Positions 16,763 to 25,490 of a stretch of 50,059 bases of DNA are shown here, one piece after another. Within the stretch, counting starts at the first letter, position 1; each line of letters opens with the position of its first letter. A program made the translations under genes and the position numbers. The notes under the pieces were generated by a model. That model did no database searches. It was not told the origin of the DNA and saw only the letters and a list, made by a program, of their open reading frames with translations. The stretch is taken from contig DAIDHC010000137.1 in the NCBI GenBank assembly GCA_027452065.1, forward strand, positions 1 to 50,059. Direction: 5' to 3'. This DNA is from Bryobacterales bacterium (GTDB lineage Bacteria > Acidobacteriota > Terriglobia > Bryobacterales > Bryobacteraceae).

Positions 16763-19609
16763 GTGCCAAGCGGTCCGGCGGTAACGGAGGACTGGATCGC
16801 CGCGCTGGCGGGCGCGGCGGGCGGCGTAGAGCGGCGGGAGCTTTATGATGCCCGGCCGGATGCGCACGAGGCCTCGACGATGAGCGTGCTGCAGCGCGAG
16901 GTGAGCCGCTACGCATACAGCGACCGGGAGCGGGCGGCGCGGCTGGCGGAGGTGGCCGGATGGCTGGCTGGGACGCTGGGGGACGCGGCGAGCCGGGCAA
17001 CGGCGGAGAGGTGCTCGGGGCACATCGCCTTTGTGGGAGCGCGATACGCCGACGCGCTGGAGCATTACGAACGGGCGCTCGTTCTGCTCGAGCCGGCGGG
17101 TCCCGATATGGAAGCGGCGCGGACGATGGCCAGCGGGCTGCAGTGCCTGATTTACCTGGACCGTTACGCCCAGGCGCTCGAATGGGCCGAGCGGGCGCGG
17201 GCGATTTTCGAGCGGCACGGGGACAGCCTGCGGCTGGCGCGGCTGGACAGCAACATCGGCAACATCCACTACCGGCAGGACCGGCATGAGGAAGCACTGC
17301 GGCACTACCGGCAAGCGTATCCGGTGCTGCGCACGCTGGGAGGGCCGGGCGACGTAGCGGCGGTGTTGAGCAACATGGCGGTGTGCTCGATCAGCCTGGG
17401 GAGGTTCCGGCTGGCCATGGTTTGTTACCGGCGGGCGCGGGCGTACTCCCAGCGGCACGGGCTGGGGCTGCTGGTGGCGGCGGCAGACTACAACATCGCT
17501 TATCTGCACTACCTGAGAGGCGAGTATTTGCAGGCGGCGAGGCTGTACCAGGCGTCGCGGCGGCACTGCCGGGAAGCGGGCGACGACTATCATGCGGCGC
17601 TGTGCGACCTGGACGAATCCGAGGTGTGCCTGGAGCTGAACCTGAACGAGGACGGGGCGTTGCTGGCGCGGCGCGCGGTCGCGGGCTTCGACCGGCTGGG
17701 CATGAGCTACGAGCGCGCCAAGGCGTTTGTGAGCCTGGCGATCGCGCTGAGCCGGCGAGGCGAGCACCAGCGGGCGATGGTGGCGTTCTGGAAAGCGCGG
17801 CGGATTTTTTCCGGCGAGAGCAACAGCCTGTGGCCGGCGCTGATCGACCTGCACCTGGCGATGCTGTGGCGGCAGCGGGGCGACCGGGGGCGGGCCGAGC
17901 GATTCTGCCGGCGGGCCTACTCGCGGCTGGCGGGTTCGCAGATGCCGGGGCGGGCGGCGCTGTGCGAGCTGCTGCTGGGTCAGTTGAGCCTGCAGCGGGG
18001 CGACATCGAGGGGGCGAGCCGGTGGCGGAGAAGGGCCAGCGCGCGGCTGGAGGGGTCTGTGACGCCGGTGCTGGAGTGCCACGCCCATTACCTGGAAGGG
18101 CAGATCGAGGAGCGGGCGGGCAATCCGGGGCGGGCGCGGGAACGGTATCAGGCGGCGCTCGGTTCGATCGACCGGCTGCGGAACGGGTTGTGGAGCGACG
18201 ATGCGCGGATCTCGTTTTTGCGCGATAAGCTGCCTGTGTACGAGAGTCTGGTGGCGCTGTCGCTGCGTGCGCCGGAACCGCGGGTCGGCGAGGCGCTGGG
18301 ATACATCGAGCAGGCGAAGTCGCGGAGCCTGGCCGAGCGGATTGCCGAGGCGGGAGCGCCGGAGAGGGCGGGCAGCGCGGCGAGCGCTGATCCGCGGCTG
18401 CGGCAGGATCGGCTGGATCTGCACGCGCTGTACCGGCGGATGGAGAACGCCGCGCTCGGCCAGAGGCCGGACACGGCGCGCCTGCAGAGCCAGGTGCGCG
18501 AGCGGGAGAGGTCTTATCTGCGGCGGCTGGCGGAGAGCTCGCGGCTGGAGGAGCCGGCGCGGAGCGCGGCGGCGCTGACGCCGGCGGCGATTCTGGAATC
18601 GCTGCCTCGGGACGCGGCGCTGGTGAACTATTTCGAGATCGGCGGGAGCCTGTACGCCTGTCTGGCGCAGAACGGCGAGATCCGCATGATCGAGGCCGGC
18701 GAGGCCGAGCCGGCGCGGCGGCAACTGCGCCTGTTGCAGTTGCAGATGGCCAAGTTCCACCTGGGTCCGGAGTACCTGCCGGCGTTCGCGAACACCTGGA
18801 ACGCGGCCACCGGGACGCACCTGAAGCGGCTGTACGAGGCGGTGTTCGAGCCGCTGCGGCGCCACATCCGCGCCAATCACCTGATCATTTCGCCGCACGG
18901 GTTTCTGCACCATCTGCCATTTCACGCCCTGCATGACGGGACCCGATTTTTGATCGACGACTTCACCGTGTCCTACACGCCGAGCGCCAGTGTGTTTGCG
19001 CTGTGCCGGCGGCGGGGGGCGGCGGCGGAGGACCGGTCGCTGGTGCTCGGCGTGCCGGATGCGATGGCTCCGCAGATCGAGACCGAGGCGCGGCTGGCAG
19101 CGGCCAACCTGCCCGGGGCGCGGCTGCTACTGGAGGCCGAGGCGCGGCGGGAGGTTTTATTTGAAGAGGGCCGGCGCTACCGCTACCTGCACGTTGCCAC
19201 GCATGGGCTGTTCCGCGCCGACAACCCGGCCTTCTCCTACATCCGGCTGGGCGACGCGCATCTGACGATGCTCGACCTGGAAGGGCTGCGGCTCAACGCC
19301 GAACTGGTGACGCTGTCGGGCTGCGGCACCGGGCTGAGCGCGGTGATCGGCGCGGACGAGTTGATCGGGCTGATGAGGGGGCTGCTGGCGGCGGGCGCGC
19401 GCAGCCTGCTGGTGAGCCTGTGGGACGTTCACGACGAGTCGGCGGCCGCGTTCTTCGCCGCCTTCTACGGGCAGCTCCGGCTGCACGCCGACAAGGCCGG
19501 GGCGCTGCGGGCGGCGATCAACCAGGTGCGGTCGCAGTTTGCGCATCCCTTCTACTGGGCGCCGTTTCTGCTCGTCGGCGACCACCAGTACGCGGGAAAA
19601 GGAGATTGA
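16763..19609 (+). CDS. TPR-repeat protein with C-terminal CHAT (caspase-like) protease domain
   Basis: A 948-residue protein from GTG 16763, three bases after the sigma gene. Residues about 75-520 hold many tetratricopeptide-like helix pairs (ADALEHYERALVLLEP, EALRHYRQAYPVL). The C-terminal third is a CHAT domain: the His motif YLHVATHGLF lies near residue 811 and the Cys motif LVTLSGCGTG near 852, so both residues of the catalytic dyad are present. CHAT proteins are caspase/separase relatives; known members cleave partner proteins when their TPR or partner subunit senses a signal. No signal peptide or membrane segment is seen, so it is probably cytoplasmic. Its substrate may be one of its operon partners; this is inference. 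Confidence 0.85.
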   Translation: MPSGPAVTEDWIAALAGAAGGVERRELYDARPDAHEASTMSVLQREVSRYAYSDRERAARLAEVAGWLAGTLGDAASRATAERCSGHIAFVGARYADALEHYERALVLLEPAGPDMEAARTMASGLQCLIYLDRYAQALEWAERARAIFERHGDSLRLARLDSNIGNIHYRQDRHEEALRHYRQAYPVLRTLGGPGDVAAVLSNMAVCSISLGRFRLAMVCYRRARAYSQRHGLGLLVAAADYNIAYLHYLRGEYLQAARLYQASRRHCREAGDDYHAALCDLDESEVCLELNLNEDGALLARRAVAGFDRLGMSYERAKAFVSLAIALSRRGEHQRAMVAFWKARRIFSGESNSLWPALIDLHLAMLWRQRGDRGRAERFCRRAYSRLAGSQMPGRAALCELLLGQLSLQRGDIEGASRWRRRASARLEGSVTPVLECHAHYLEGQIEERAGNPGRARERYQAALGSIDRLRNGLWSDDARISFLRDKLPVYESLVALSLRAPEPRVGEALGYIEQAKSRSLAERIAEAGAPERAGSAASADPRLRQDRLDLHALYRRMENAALGQRPDTARLQSQVRERERSYLRRLAESSRLEEPARSAAALTPAAILESLPRDAALVNYFEIGGSLYACLAQNGEIRMIEAGEAEPARRQLRLLQLQMAKFHLGPEYLPAFANTWNAATGTHLKRLYEAVFEPLRRHIRANHLIISPHGFLHHLPFHALHDGTRFLIDDFTVSYTPSASVFALCRRRGAAAEDRSLVLGVPDAMAPQIETEARLAAANLPGARLLLEAEARREVLFEEGRRYRYLHVATHGLFRADNPAFSYIRLGDAHLTMLDLEGLRLNAELVTLSGCGTGLSAVIGADELIGLMRGLLAAGARSLLVSLWDVHDESAAAFFAAFYGQLRLHADKAGALRAAINQVRSQFAHPFYWAPFLLVGDHQYAGKGD

Positions 19610-19632
19610 GTTTTCAGTGATTTACAGAAAAC
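19610..19632 (+). repeat. small inverted repeat after the CHAT gene
   Basis: GTTTTC (19610-19615) and GAAAAC (19627-19632) are perfectly complementary with an 11-base loop, right after the CHAT stop codon. The stem is short, AT-rich and not followed by a T run, so it is not a convincing terminator. The following about 120 bases up to 19758 are AT-richer than the surroundings and might hold a separate promoter for the anti-sigma and protease genes. Confidence 0.35.
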
Positions 19633-19758
19633 CCGCAAGGAGCTGGGAAAATTCTGGAGCACACCTATATTTTTCCGGGGGCGGTTCACCCTATTCACAC
19701 AGAGGCGTGCTCCCGGGGATGAGCCCGATGGAGGCCTGAGTTCCGGGAGCGGATCGGT

Positions 19759-20406
19759 ATGGATCGAATGAGCCATTATGTAGCCGAGCGTTGGGTCGAC
19801 TTCGTCAGGAATCTCCTGCCGGAGGCCGAGCGCGTCCAGATGCAAGCGCACATCGACAGCGGCTGCGAACGATGCCGGCGGGAGTTGGACCTGCTGCGCC
19901 AGGTAGTGAACTTCTCCGCCGTCGAGAGCACCTATCGGGCGCCGGAGGAGCTGGCGCGGATGGCGCGGGCGATATACCGGCCGATGAGCGCTCCGGCCGG
20001 CGTGCTGCGGCGTCTGATGGGCTCATTGATCTTTGACGGATTCGGCGAGCCGGCGATGGCCGGCGTCCGCCACGCGGTGCCCTCGGGCCAGCAGTTGGCG
20101 TTCAACGCGGGCGACTACTGCGTGGATGTCCGGGTGCAAGGCGAAATCAATTCGTCGCAGGTGGCAATGGCAGGCCAGATTGTGAACCGGAAGGCGCCGG
20201 AGGACCGGCTTGCAGGGCTACCGGTGGCGCTGGTGTCCGGCCGCAAGATTATCGCCGAAACGTTGAGCAACGAATTCGGTGAGTTCAGCCTCGAATATAC
20301 AGCCGTGCGGAAGCTGCGGCTGCAGATCGAGGTCTCAAACGAAGGAGTCCGGATCGACCTGCCGTTGAGTTCGCTGGCAGGCGGGACCAGGGATTCCGAA
20401 ATATGA
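19759..20406 (+). CDS. zinc-finger (HC2-like) anti-sigma-type protein with a C-terminal beta domain
   Basis: A 215-residue protein. Near residue 31 it has H-x5-C-x2-C (HIDSGCERCRRE), the zinc motif of HC2-type anti-sigma factors, which usually bind and silence the ECF sigma encoded nearby. No membrane segment is visible, unlike most membrane-anchored members, so a soluble regulator is likely. The C-terminal part (about 120-205: GLPVALVSGRKIIAETLSNE) resembles a carboxypeptidase-regulatory or Ig-like beta domain. GGGAG lies nine bases before the ATG. It overlaps the subtilase gene by four bases. The pairing with the sigma at 16166 is inferred from position. Confidence 0.7.
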   Translation: MDRMSHYVAERWVDFVRNLLPEAERVQMQAHIDSGCERCRRELDLLRQVVNFSAVESTYRAPEELARMARAIYRPMSAPAGVLRRLMGSLIFDGFGEPAMAGVRHAVPSGQQLAFNAGDYCVDVRVQGEINSSQVAMAGQIVNRKAPEDRLAGLPVALVSGRKIIAETLSNEFGEFSLEYTAVRKLRLQIEVSNEGVRIDLPLSSLAGGTRDSEI

Positions 20407-21791
20407 ACCGCTCGCGCAACAGGGACTTTCACATGATTCGCCGAATTCTCCTCTCCGTTGTTTTCTTTGCCGCGATGGCTATGTCGCTCGCGGCGCAAAC
20501 CTCCACGCCGAACTATTACGTACTCGAGGTCTCCTCGGCCAACCTGTCGGGAGTTCTGTCGCAGTACGGCCTGACGCTGGTGCAAACGCTGAACACCGAG
20601 GACTCTTCGTTTCTCGTCTCGGCGCCGGCCAGTATTGCTCCGGCGACGCTGATCGCGCAGGTGACGGCGAATCCGGCGGTGCACGATTTCGAAGTGAACG
20701 CGACGGTAAACGAGGTGGAGTCGGATCCGCTGTCTGTGGTGACTCCCAACGTCGCCGCCATCCAGGCGATGCTGACCAATCCCTCGACGACGAACTATTA
20801 CGGGGCGACGGTGCTGACCAGCTACGTCACCCAGCCGTCGGTGCCGCTGATCGAGCTGCCGCAGGCTCAGCAGGCTGTCTCGAGCAATCACCCCGTGGTC
20901 GTCGCGGTCATCGACACCGGCGTCGATCCGTATCATCCGGCGCTGGCCGGGTCGCTGATTCAGGGCTACGACTTCACGCGCAACCAGGCGGGCATCCCGT
21001 CGGAATGGCTGGATCTGGACGCGCAGCAGACCTCGGCGTTCCAGAACTCGCAGACGGTGCCGCTGACCCAGAAGAATCAGACGCTGGAGCTGAACCAGTC
21101 GACGGTGGTGATTCTCGATCAGTCGACGGTGGTGATCCTGGACGGCGGCAGCGGACAGTTGAGCCACTTCGGCCACGGAACGATGACTGCGGGTCTGGTG
21201 CACCTGGTGGCGCCGCAGGCGCTGATCATGCCGCTGAAGGCGTTTCTCTCCGACGGCTCTTCGGACACGGCCAACATTGTGCGCGCCATTTACTACGCGG
21301 CCGATCACGGGGCCAACGTGATCAGCATGAGCTTCAGCTCCGAGACGGTGTCGATCGGCGTGCGGACCGCGCTGCAGTACGCGATATCGAAAGGGATCGT
21401 CTGCGTTTCGGCGGCCGGCAACGACGGGGAGCAGGAACTGGTTTACCCGGCGGCGCAGGAAGGCGTGATCGGCGTGGGTTCGACCACCGCAACCGACGGG
21501 CGCAGCACGTTCAGCAACTACGCGGTGGATAGCGTCAAAATGGCGGCGCCAGGAGAAGCTCTGCTGACCACCTACCCGGGCAATAACTACGCCGGGGTTT
21601 GGGGCACTTCGTTCAGCACGGCCCTGGTATCCGGAGGAGCCGCCCTCATGATGCAGGCCAATCCGAAAATCGGCTCCGGCAGCGTCAACGATGCCCTGGA
21701 GTCGGGCGTTCAGTTGAGCTCCGGCCTCGGTCTCGGCGACGGACGTTTGAACGTGCTGCTCTCAGTGCAGCAGGTCACCGGCGACAACTGA
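20403..21791 (+). CDS. secreted S8-family (subtilisin-like) serine protease
   Basis: A 462-residue protein; the ATG overlaps the previous stop, and a second ATG at 20433 would start right at the signal peptide (MIRRILLSVVFFAAMAMSL, cleavage near AAQ). A propeptide-like stretch (about 35-110) precedes the peptidase domain. The catalytic triad is complete: Asp in VVAVIDTGVDPYHPAL (about 170), His in HFGHGTMTAG (about 258) and Ser in GTSFSTALVSGG (about 402). Asn in SAAGNDGE forms the oxyanion hole. Between Asp and His there is a duplicated QSTVVILD segment. It should act outside the cytoplasm and is the last gene of the sigma/CHAT operon. Confidence 0.88.
   Translation: MNRSRNRDFHMIRRILLSVVFFAAMAMSLAAQTSTPNYYVLEVSSANLSGVLSQYGLTLVQTLNTEDSSFLVSAPASIAPATLIAQVTANPAVHDFEVNATVNEVESDPLSVVTPNVAAIQAMLTNPSTTNYYGATVLTSYVTQPSVPLIELPQAQQAVSSNHPVVVAVIDTGVDPYHPALAGSLIQGYDFTRNQAGIPSEWLDLDAQQTSAFQNSQTVPLTQKNQTLELNQSTVVILDQSTVVILDGGSGQLSHFGHGTMTAGLVHLVAPQALIMPLKAFLSDGSSDTANIVRAIYYAADHGANVISMSFSSETVSIGVRTALQYAISKGIVCVSAAGNDGEQELVYPAAQEGVIGVGSTTATDGRSTFSNYAVDSVKMAAPGEALLTTYPGNNYAGVWGTSFSTALVSGGAALMMQANPKIGSGSVNDALESGVQLSSGLGLGDGRLNVLLSVQQVTGDN
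21096..21143 (+). repeat. 24-base tandem duplication inside the subtilase gene
   Basis: Two adjacent 24-base units each encode Gln-Ser-Thr-Val-Val-Ile-Leu-Asp. They differ only at third positions (ATT CTC GAT versus ATC CTG GAC), so the protein repeat is exact while the DNA has drifted, which suggests selection on the repeated peptide. Confidence 0.9.
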
Positions 21792-21824
21792 GTGGCATCC
21801 TCGCGCGGGGATCTCCGGTAACGC

Positions 21825-22931
21825 TCAGCCGCCCCAGACTTCGGCGGCGACCTCGACGATGCGCTCGAGCTTGGCCCATTGCTCGTCCTGGCTGAGCAGA
21901 TTTCCCTCTTCGGTGCTGGCAAAGCCGCACTGCGGGCTCAGGCAGAGCTGATCGGCGTCGATGAACTTCGCCGCCTCGCCGATGCGCCGCTTCAGTTCGT
22001 CGGCGGATTCGAGCCGGCCGGATTTTGACGTCACCAGGCCGAGCACCACGATCTTATTTTTCGGCACGAAACGCAGCGGCTCGAAGCCGCCGGCGCGGGC
22101 GGTATCGAACTCCATGAAATACCCGTCGACGTTGACGCCCTGGAACAGAATTTCGGCCACCGGCTCATAGCCGCCCTGGGCGATCCAGCTCGAGCGGAAG
22201 TTGCCCCGGCACAGGTGCATGGTGACGGCCATGCCGGGCGGACGTCCGGCGACGGCGGCGTTGAGCAGCGCGGCGTAGACGGAGGGCAGGGCATCGGGGT
22301 CGTCGCCGCGACCGGCGAGCATATGCCGCTGCTCAGGGTCGCACAGGTAGGCGAGATTGGTTTCGTCCAACTGAAGGTAGCGGCAGCCGGCTTCGGCGAA
22401 GGCGGCAACGGCGGCGTGATAGGCCTTGCCGAGATCTTCATAGAAGCCTTCCATGTCGGGATAGACTTCCGGGCTGACGGCGGCGCGTCCGCCGCGGAAA
22501 TGGAGCACGCTGGGCGAGGGGATGGTCTGCTTGGCGGACAGGCGGGTGTGCTCGCGCAGAAACCGGAAATGGTCGAGCATCGGATGGCCATGGAAGCCCA
22601 GGCGGCCGATGACGCGAAGGCCCTTGGGCTCGGTCTCGACGCCGCCCTGGAAGGCGATGCCGTGGGAAGCGCGGAAGGCCTCGACGCCGTCGAGCCGCTC
22701 GAGAAAATCGAAATGCCACATGGCGCGGCGGAACTCGCCGTCGGTGGCCGCCTGCAGGCCGATGCGCTCCTGGTGACCGATCGCCTCGACGATGGCCTCG
22801 TCCTCGGCCTGGCGCAAATGTTCGGCCGTGATTTGGCCGGCATTCCAGCCGGCGCGCGCGCGGCGCAGGTTTTCCGGGCGCAGCAGGCTGCCGACGTGGT
22901 CGGCCCGGAAGGGTGGCGTTGTTCGTTTCAT
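21825..22931 (-). CDS. cobalamin-independent methionine synthase-like protein (MetE C-terminal type)
   Basis: The start at 22931 overlaps the pobA stop and has GGAGA upstream; the 368-residue size fits the short YxjG/YxjH-type proteins with only the catalytic half of MetE. Visible are the start FRADHVGSLLRP, the central ATDGEFRR, the probable zinc ligands in TMHLCRGN and the second Cys region LCLSPQCGF. The family moves methyl groups from methyltetrahydrofolate-type donors to homocysteine or other thiols. Placed as the last gene of an aromatic-degradation operon, it may serve methyl-group handling from methoxylated aromatics, which is speculation. It is convergent with the subtilase gene. Confidence 0.8.
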   Translation of the reverse strand: MKRTTPPFRADHVGSLLRPENLRRARAGWNAGQITAEHLRQAEDEAIVEAIGHQERIGLQAATDGEFRRAMWHFDFLERLDGVEAFRASHGIAFQGGVETEPKGLRVIGRLGFHGHPMLDHFRFLREHTRLSAKQTIPSPSVLHFRGGRAAVSPEVYPDMEGFYEDLGKAYHAAVAAFAEAGCRYLQLDETNLAYLCDPEQRHMLAGRGDDPDALPSVYAALLNAAVAGRPPGMAVTMHLCRGNFRSSWIAQGGYEPVAEILFQGVNVDGYFMEFDTARAGGFEPLRFVPKNKIVVLGLVTSKSGRLESADELKRRIGEAAKFIDADQLCLSPQCGFASTEEGNLLSQDEQWAKLERIVEVAAEVWGG

Positions 22932-24124
22932 ATCGGGCTCTCCATGCCGTCCAGAGGAAGGCCGGTGTAATTTTCCGCCAGGTTGACCGAGGCGGCACGC
23001 GAGCTGGCCAGATTGTCCAGCTCGCCCAACTGGCGGCGGAATTCGAAGTCGTCGGCCGGATCGAACCGATGGAGCATCGAAGTCATCCACCAGGAAAAAT
23101 GCTGCGCACGCCAGACGCGGCGCAGGCAGGTATCCGAGTAGGAGTCCAGCAGATCGGCGCCGCCTCCGCGATAGTGGCGCGTCAGGGCGCGCGAGAGCAG
23201 CCAGACGTCGGCCGCGGCGAGGTTGAGGCCCTTTGCGCCTGTCGGAGGCACGATGTGCGCCGCGTCGCCAGCCAGGAAAAGGCGGCCGTGGCGCATCGGC
23301 TCGGTGACGTGGCTTCGCACGGCGGCGATGCTTTTCTGCAGCACCGGGCCGGATTCGAGCCGGAAGCCGTCGCGGGTCTCCAGGCGGGTGCGCAATTCGT
23401 TCCAGATGCGCTCGTCAGGCCAGGCCGCAAGATCCTCCCCAGGCCGGCACTGCAGGTAGAGGCGGCTAATCTCTGGCGAGCGCATGCTGAGCAGCGCGAA
23501 GCCGCGCTCGTGATGGGCGTAGACCAGTTCGTCGGAGGCCGGTGGCGTAGCGGCGAGAATACCCAGCCAGGCGAACGGATATGTTTTCCGGAAGTGCCGG
23601 ACCGTGCCGGCGGGAATCGCGGCGCGGCTGACGCCGCGGAAGCCGTCGCATCCGGCGATGAAGTCGCAGACGATTTCGTCCGGCTCGCCGCGGTTTTCGA
23701 AACGGATGAGCGGGCGGTCGCCGTCGAGCCCGTCCAGGCCCACGGCAGCGGTTTCGAACAAGATCGGGCCGCCGGAGGCCATGCGCAGGGCGATCAGGTC
23801 CTTCACGAGTTCGTGCTGGCCGTAGACGGTGATGGCGCGGCCGCCGGTGAGCTCGAACAAGTCGACGCGGTGACGGCGCCCGGCGAATCGCAGCTCGATG
23901 CCGTGATGGACGAGTCCCTGGCGGCGCATGCGCTCGCCGGCGCCGGTCGAGTTCAGCAGATCCACGGTGCCTTGCTCAAGCACGCCGGCGCGGACGCGCT
24001 CCTCGACGTGCCGGCGGGAACGCGCCTCGATGACCACCGAGTCGATGCCCTCGCGGTGCAGCAGGTGCGCCAGCAGCAGGCCGGCCGGCCCCGCTCCAAT
24101 GATGCCCACCTGCGTGCGGATCAT
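22928..24124 (-). CDS. pobA: 4-hydroxybenzoate 3-monooxygenase
   Basis: A 398-residue flavoprotein hydroxylase (known PobA about 394). It has the FAD-binding GAGPAG (residues 9-14), the conserved DG region CDGFRGVSRAAIP and GDAAHIVPPTGAKGLNLA near residue 285. The segments EERVRAGVLEQGTVDLL and HHGIELRFAGRRHRVDL are typical of PobA and distinguish it from other class A hydroxylases. It converts 4-hydroxybenzoate to protocatechuate using NADPH and oxygen, feeding the pca enzymes encoded divergently at 25491. It lies between the thiolase gene (14-base gap) and the MetE-like gene (4-base overlap). Confidence 0.92.
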   Translation of the reverse strand: MIRTQVGIIGAGPAGLLLAHLLHREGIDSVVIEARSRRHVEERVRAGVLEQGTVDLLNSTGAGERMRRQGLVHHGIELRFAGRRHRVDLFELTGGRAITVYGQHELVKDLIALRMASGGPILFETAAVGLDGLDGDRPLIRFENRGEPDEIVCDFIAGCDGFRGVSRAAIPAGTVRHFRKTYPFAWLGILAATPPASDELVYAHHERGFALLSMRSPEISRLYLQCRPGEDLAAWPDERIWNELRTRLETRDGFRLESGPVLQKSIAAVRSHVTEPMRHGRLFLAGDAAHIVPPTGAKGLNLAAADVWLLSRALTRHYRGGGADLLDSYSDTCLRRVWRAQHFSWWMTSMLHRFDPADDFEFRRQLGELDNLASSRAASVNLAENYTGLPLDGMESPI

Positions 24125-24138
24125 GGAAGCTGGCCCGC

Positions 24139-25341
24139 CTAAACCCTTTCGAGAACCATGGCGACGCCCTGGCCGACACCGATGCACATGGTGCAAAGAG
24201 CGTAGCGGCCCTGCACGCGGTGAAGCTGGCGGACGGCGGTGGCGATGAGCCGCGCGCCGCTGGCGCCGAGCGGGTGGCCGAGAGCGATGGCGCCGCCGTT
24301 GGGGTTGACTTGGGCGGCGTCGTCGGCGAGGCCAAGCTGGCGAAGCACGGCCAGGGCCTGCGCGGCGAAGGCCTCGTTCAACTCGACAACGTCCATCTGG
24401 CCGATCTCCAGGCCCGCCCGCTCGAGCGCCTTGCGGGCGGCCGGAACCGGGCCCATGCCCATGATGCGCGGCGCCACGCCAGCCGCGGCCGAGGCGACGA
24501 TGCGCGCGCGCGGCGTTAGGCCGTGCCGCGCCGCCGCGCTCTCGGAGGCAATCAACAGCGCACAGGCGCCGTCGTTGATGCCGCTCGCGTTGCCCGCCGT
24601 CACCGTGCCGGAGGGCCTCACCACGGGCTTGAGCGCGGCCAGAGCCTCGATGGTTGTGTCGGGCCGCGGGTGTTCGTCCTGCGTAACCGCCTGCGGAGCG
24701 GCGCCGCGGCGCGCCGGAATTTCCACCGGCGTGATCTCGCCGGCCAGCCATGGGGCCGCCGCCGCCGCTCGCTGCTGGCTGCGAAGCGCGAAGGCGTCCT
24801 GATCGGCGCGGGACACGCCGTGCATTTCGGCCACGTTTTCCGCGGTCTCGGCCATCGCGTCGACGCCAAAGGCGGCCTGGAACTTCGGATTGATGAACCG
24901 CCAGCCGAGCGTCGTATCCTCCAGCTTCTGCGTGCGCGCGAACGCATTGTCGGCCTTGCCGAGCACATACGGCGCGCGGGTCATGCTCTCGACGCCGCCG
25001 GCCACGACGAGCGAAGCCTCGCCGCAGCGCATGGACCGCGCCGCCATCGCCGCCGCCTCCATGCTGGACCCGCACAGGCGGTTTACGGTGACGCCGGGCA
25101 CTTCTTGCGGCAGGCCGGCCAGCAGCAGCGCCATGCGCGCCACGTTGCGGTTGTCCTCGCCGGACTGGTTGGCGCAGCCGTAGAGGACGTCGTCCACCGC
25201 TGCCCAATCCACGCCCGGGTTGCGCGCCATCAGCGCCCGCAGCGGAATCGCGGCCAGATCGTCGGTGCGTACCGCGGCGAGCGCTCCTGCGTGGCGGCCG
25301 AACGGAGTGCGAATCATGTCGCAGAGGAAGGCTTGGGTCAT
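24139..25341 (-). CDS. pcaF: 3-oxoadipyl-CoA thiolase
   Basis: A 400-residue thiolase. The nucleophilic Cys is in VNRLCGSSMEA (about 90), His in GHPLGASGAR (about 355) and the second Cys in LCTMCIGVGQG (about 384). The motif YGCANQSGEDNRNVARM is characteristic of the beta-ketoadipyl-CoA thiolases PcaF/PaaJ rather than general acetyl-CoA acetyltransferases. It cleaves 3-oxoadipyl-CoA to succinyl-CoA and acetyl-CoA, the last step of the protocatechuate branch. The ATG at 25341 has no good ribosome site nearby. It is divergent from pcaI. Confidence 0.88.
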   Translation of the reverse strand: MTQAFLCDMIRTPFGRHAGALAAVRTDDLAAIPLRALMARNPGVDWAAVDDVLYGCANQSGEDNRNVARMALLLAGLPQEVPGVTVNRLCGSSMEAAAMAARSMRCGEASLVVAGGVESMTRAPYVLGKADNAFARTQKLEDTTLGWRFINPKFQAAFGVDAMAETAENVAEMHGVSRADQDAFALRSQQRAAAAAPWLAGEITPVEIPARRGAAPQAVTQDEHPRPDTTIEALAALKPVVRPSGTVTAGNASGINDGACALLIASESAAARHGLTPRARIVASAAAGVAPRIMGMGPVPAARKALERAGLEIGQMDVVELNEAFAAQALAVLRQLGLADDAAQVNPNGGAIALGHPLGASGARLIATAVRQLHRVQGRYALCTMCIGVGQGVAMVLERV

Positions 25342-25490
25342 GAGGTGTGCGCTTACCGCTCCGTTGTACGCCGGTTCGCCGCGCAGTGTCAACTTCACGG
25401 ACGCTCGCCTGTCGGCTTGACGGGCGCGCGCGGGCGGTTGTGTAATGAGGGGATTCGATTCCCGCCCCACGGGCGCGTCTCGCACACGAA
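25342..25490. promoter_or_regulatory. divergent control region of the pob/pca cluster
   Basis: The 149 bases between pcaF (minus) and pcaI (plus) must carry promoters for both arms of the pathway. I see no strong inverted repeat of the LysR or IclR type. No ribosome site precedes the pcaI ATG at 25491, so its message may be leaderless or nearly so. No regulator gene is encoded beside it. Confidence 0.4.

Noticed and set aside
16763-19609. TPR-CHAT protein as the protease of a CRISPR-guided (Craspase-type) system
   Set aside because: No cas genes, no large fused Cas7-like effector and no repeat array anywhere in the window; the sigma and anti-sigma neighbours point to a different role.
19610-19632. 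Rho-independent terminator after the CHAT gene
   Set aside because: Only a 6-base AT-rich stem and no T run; listed only as an inverted repeat.
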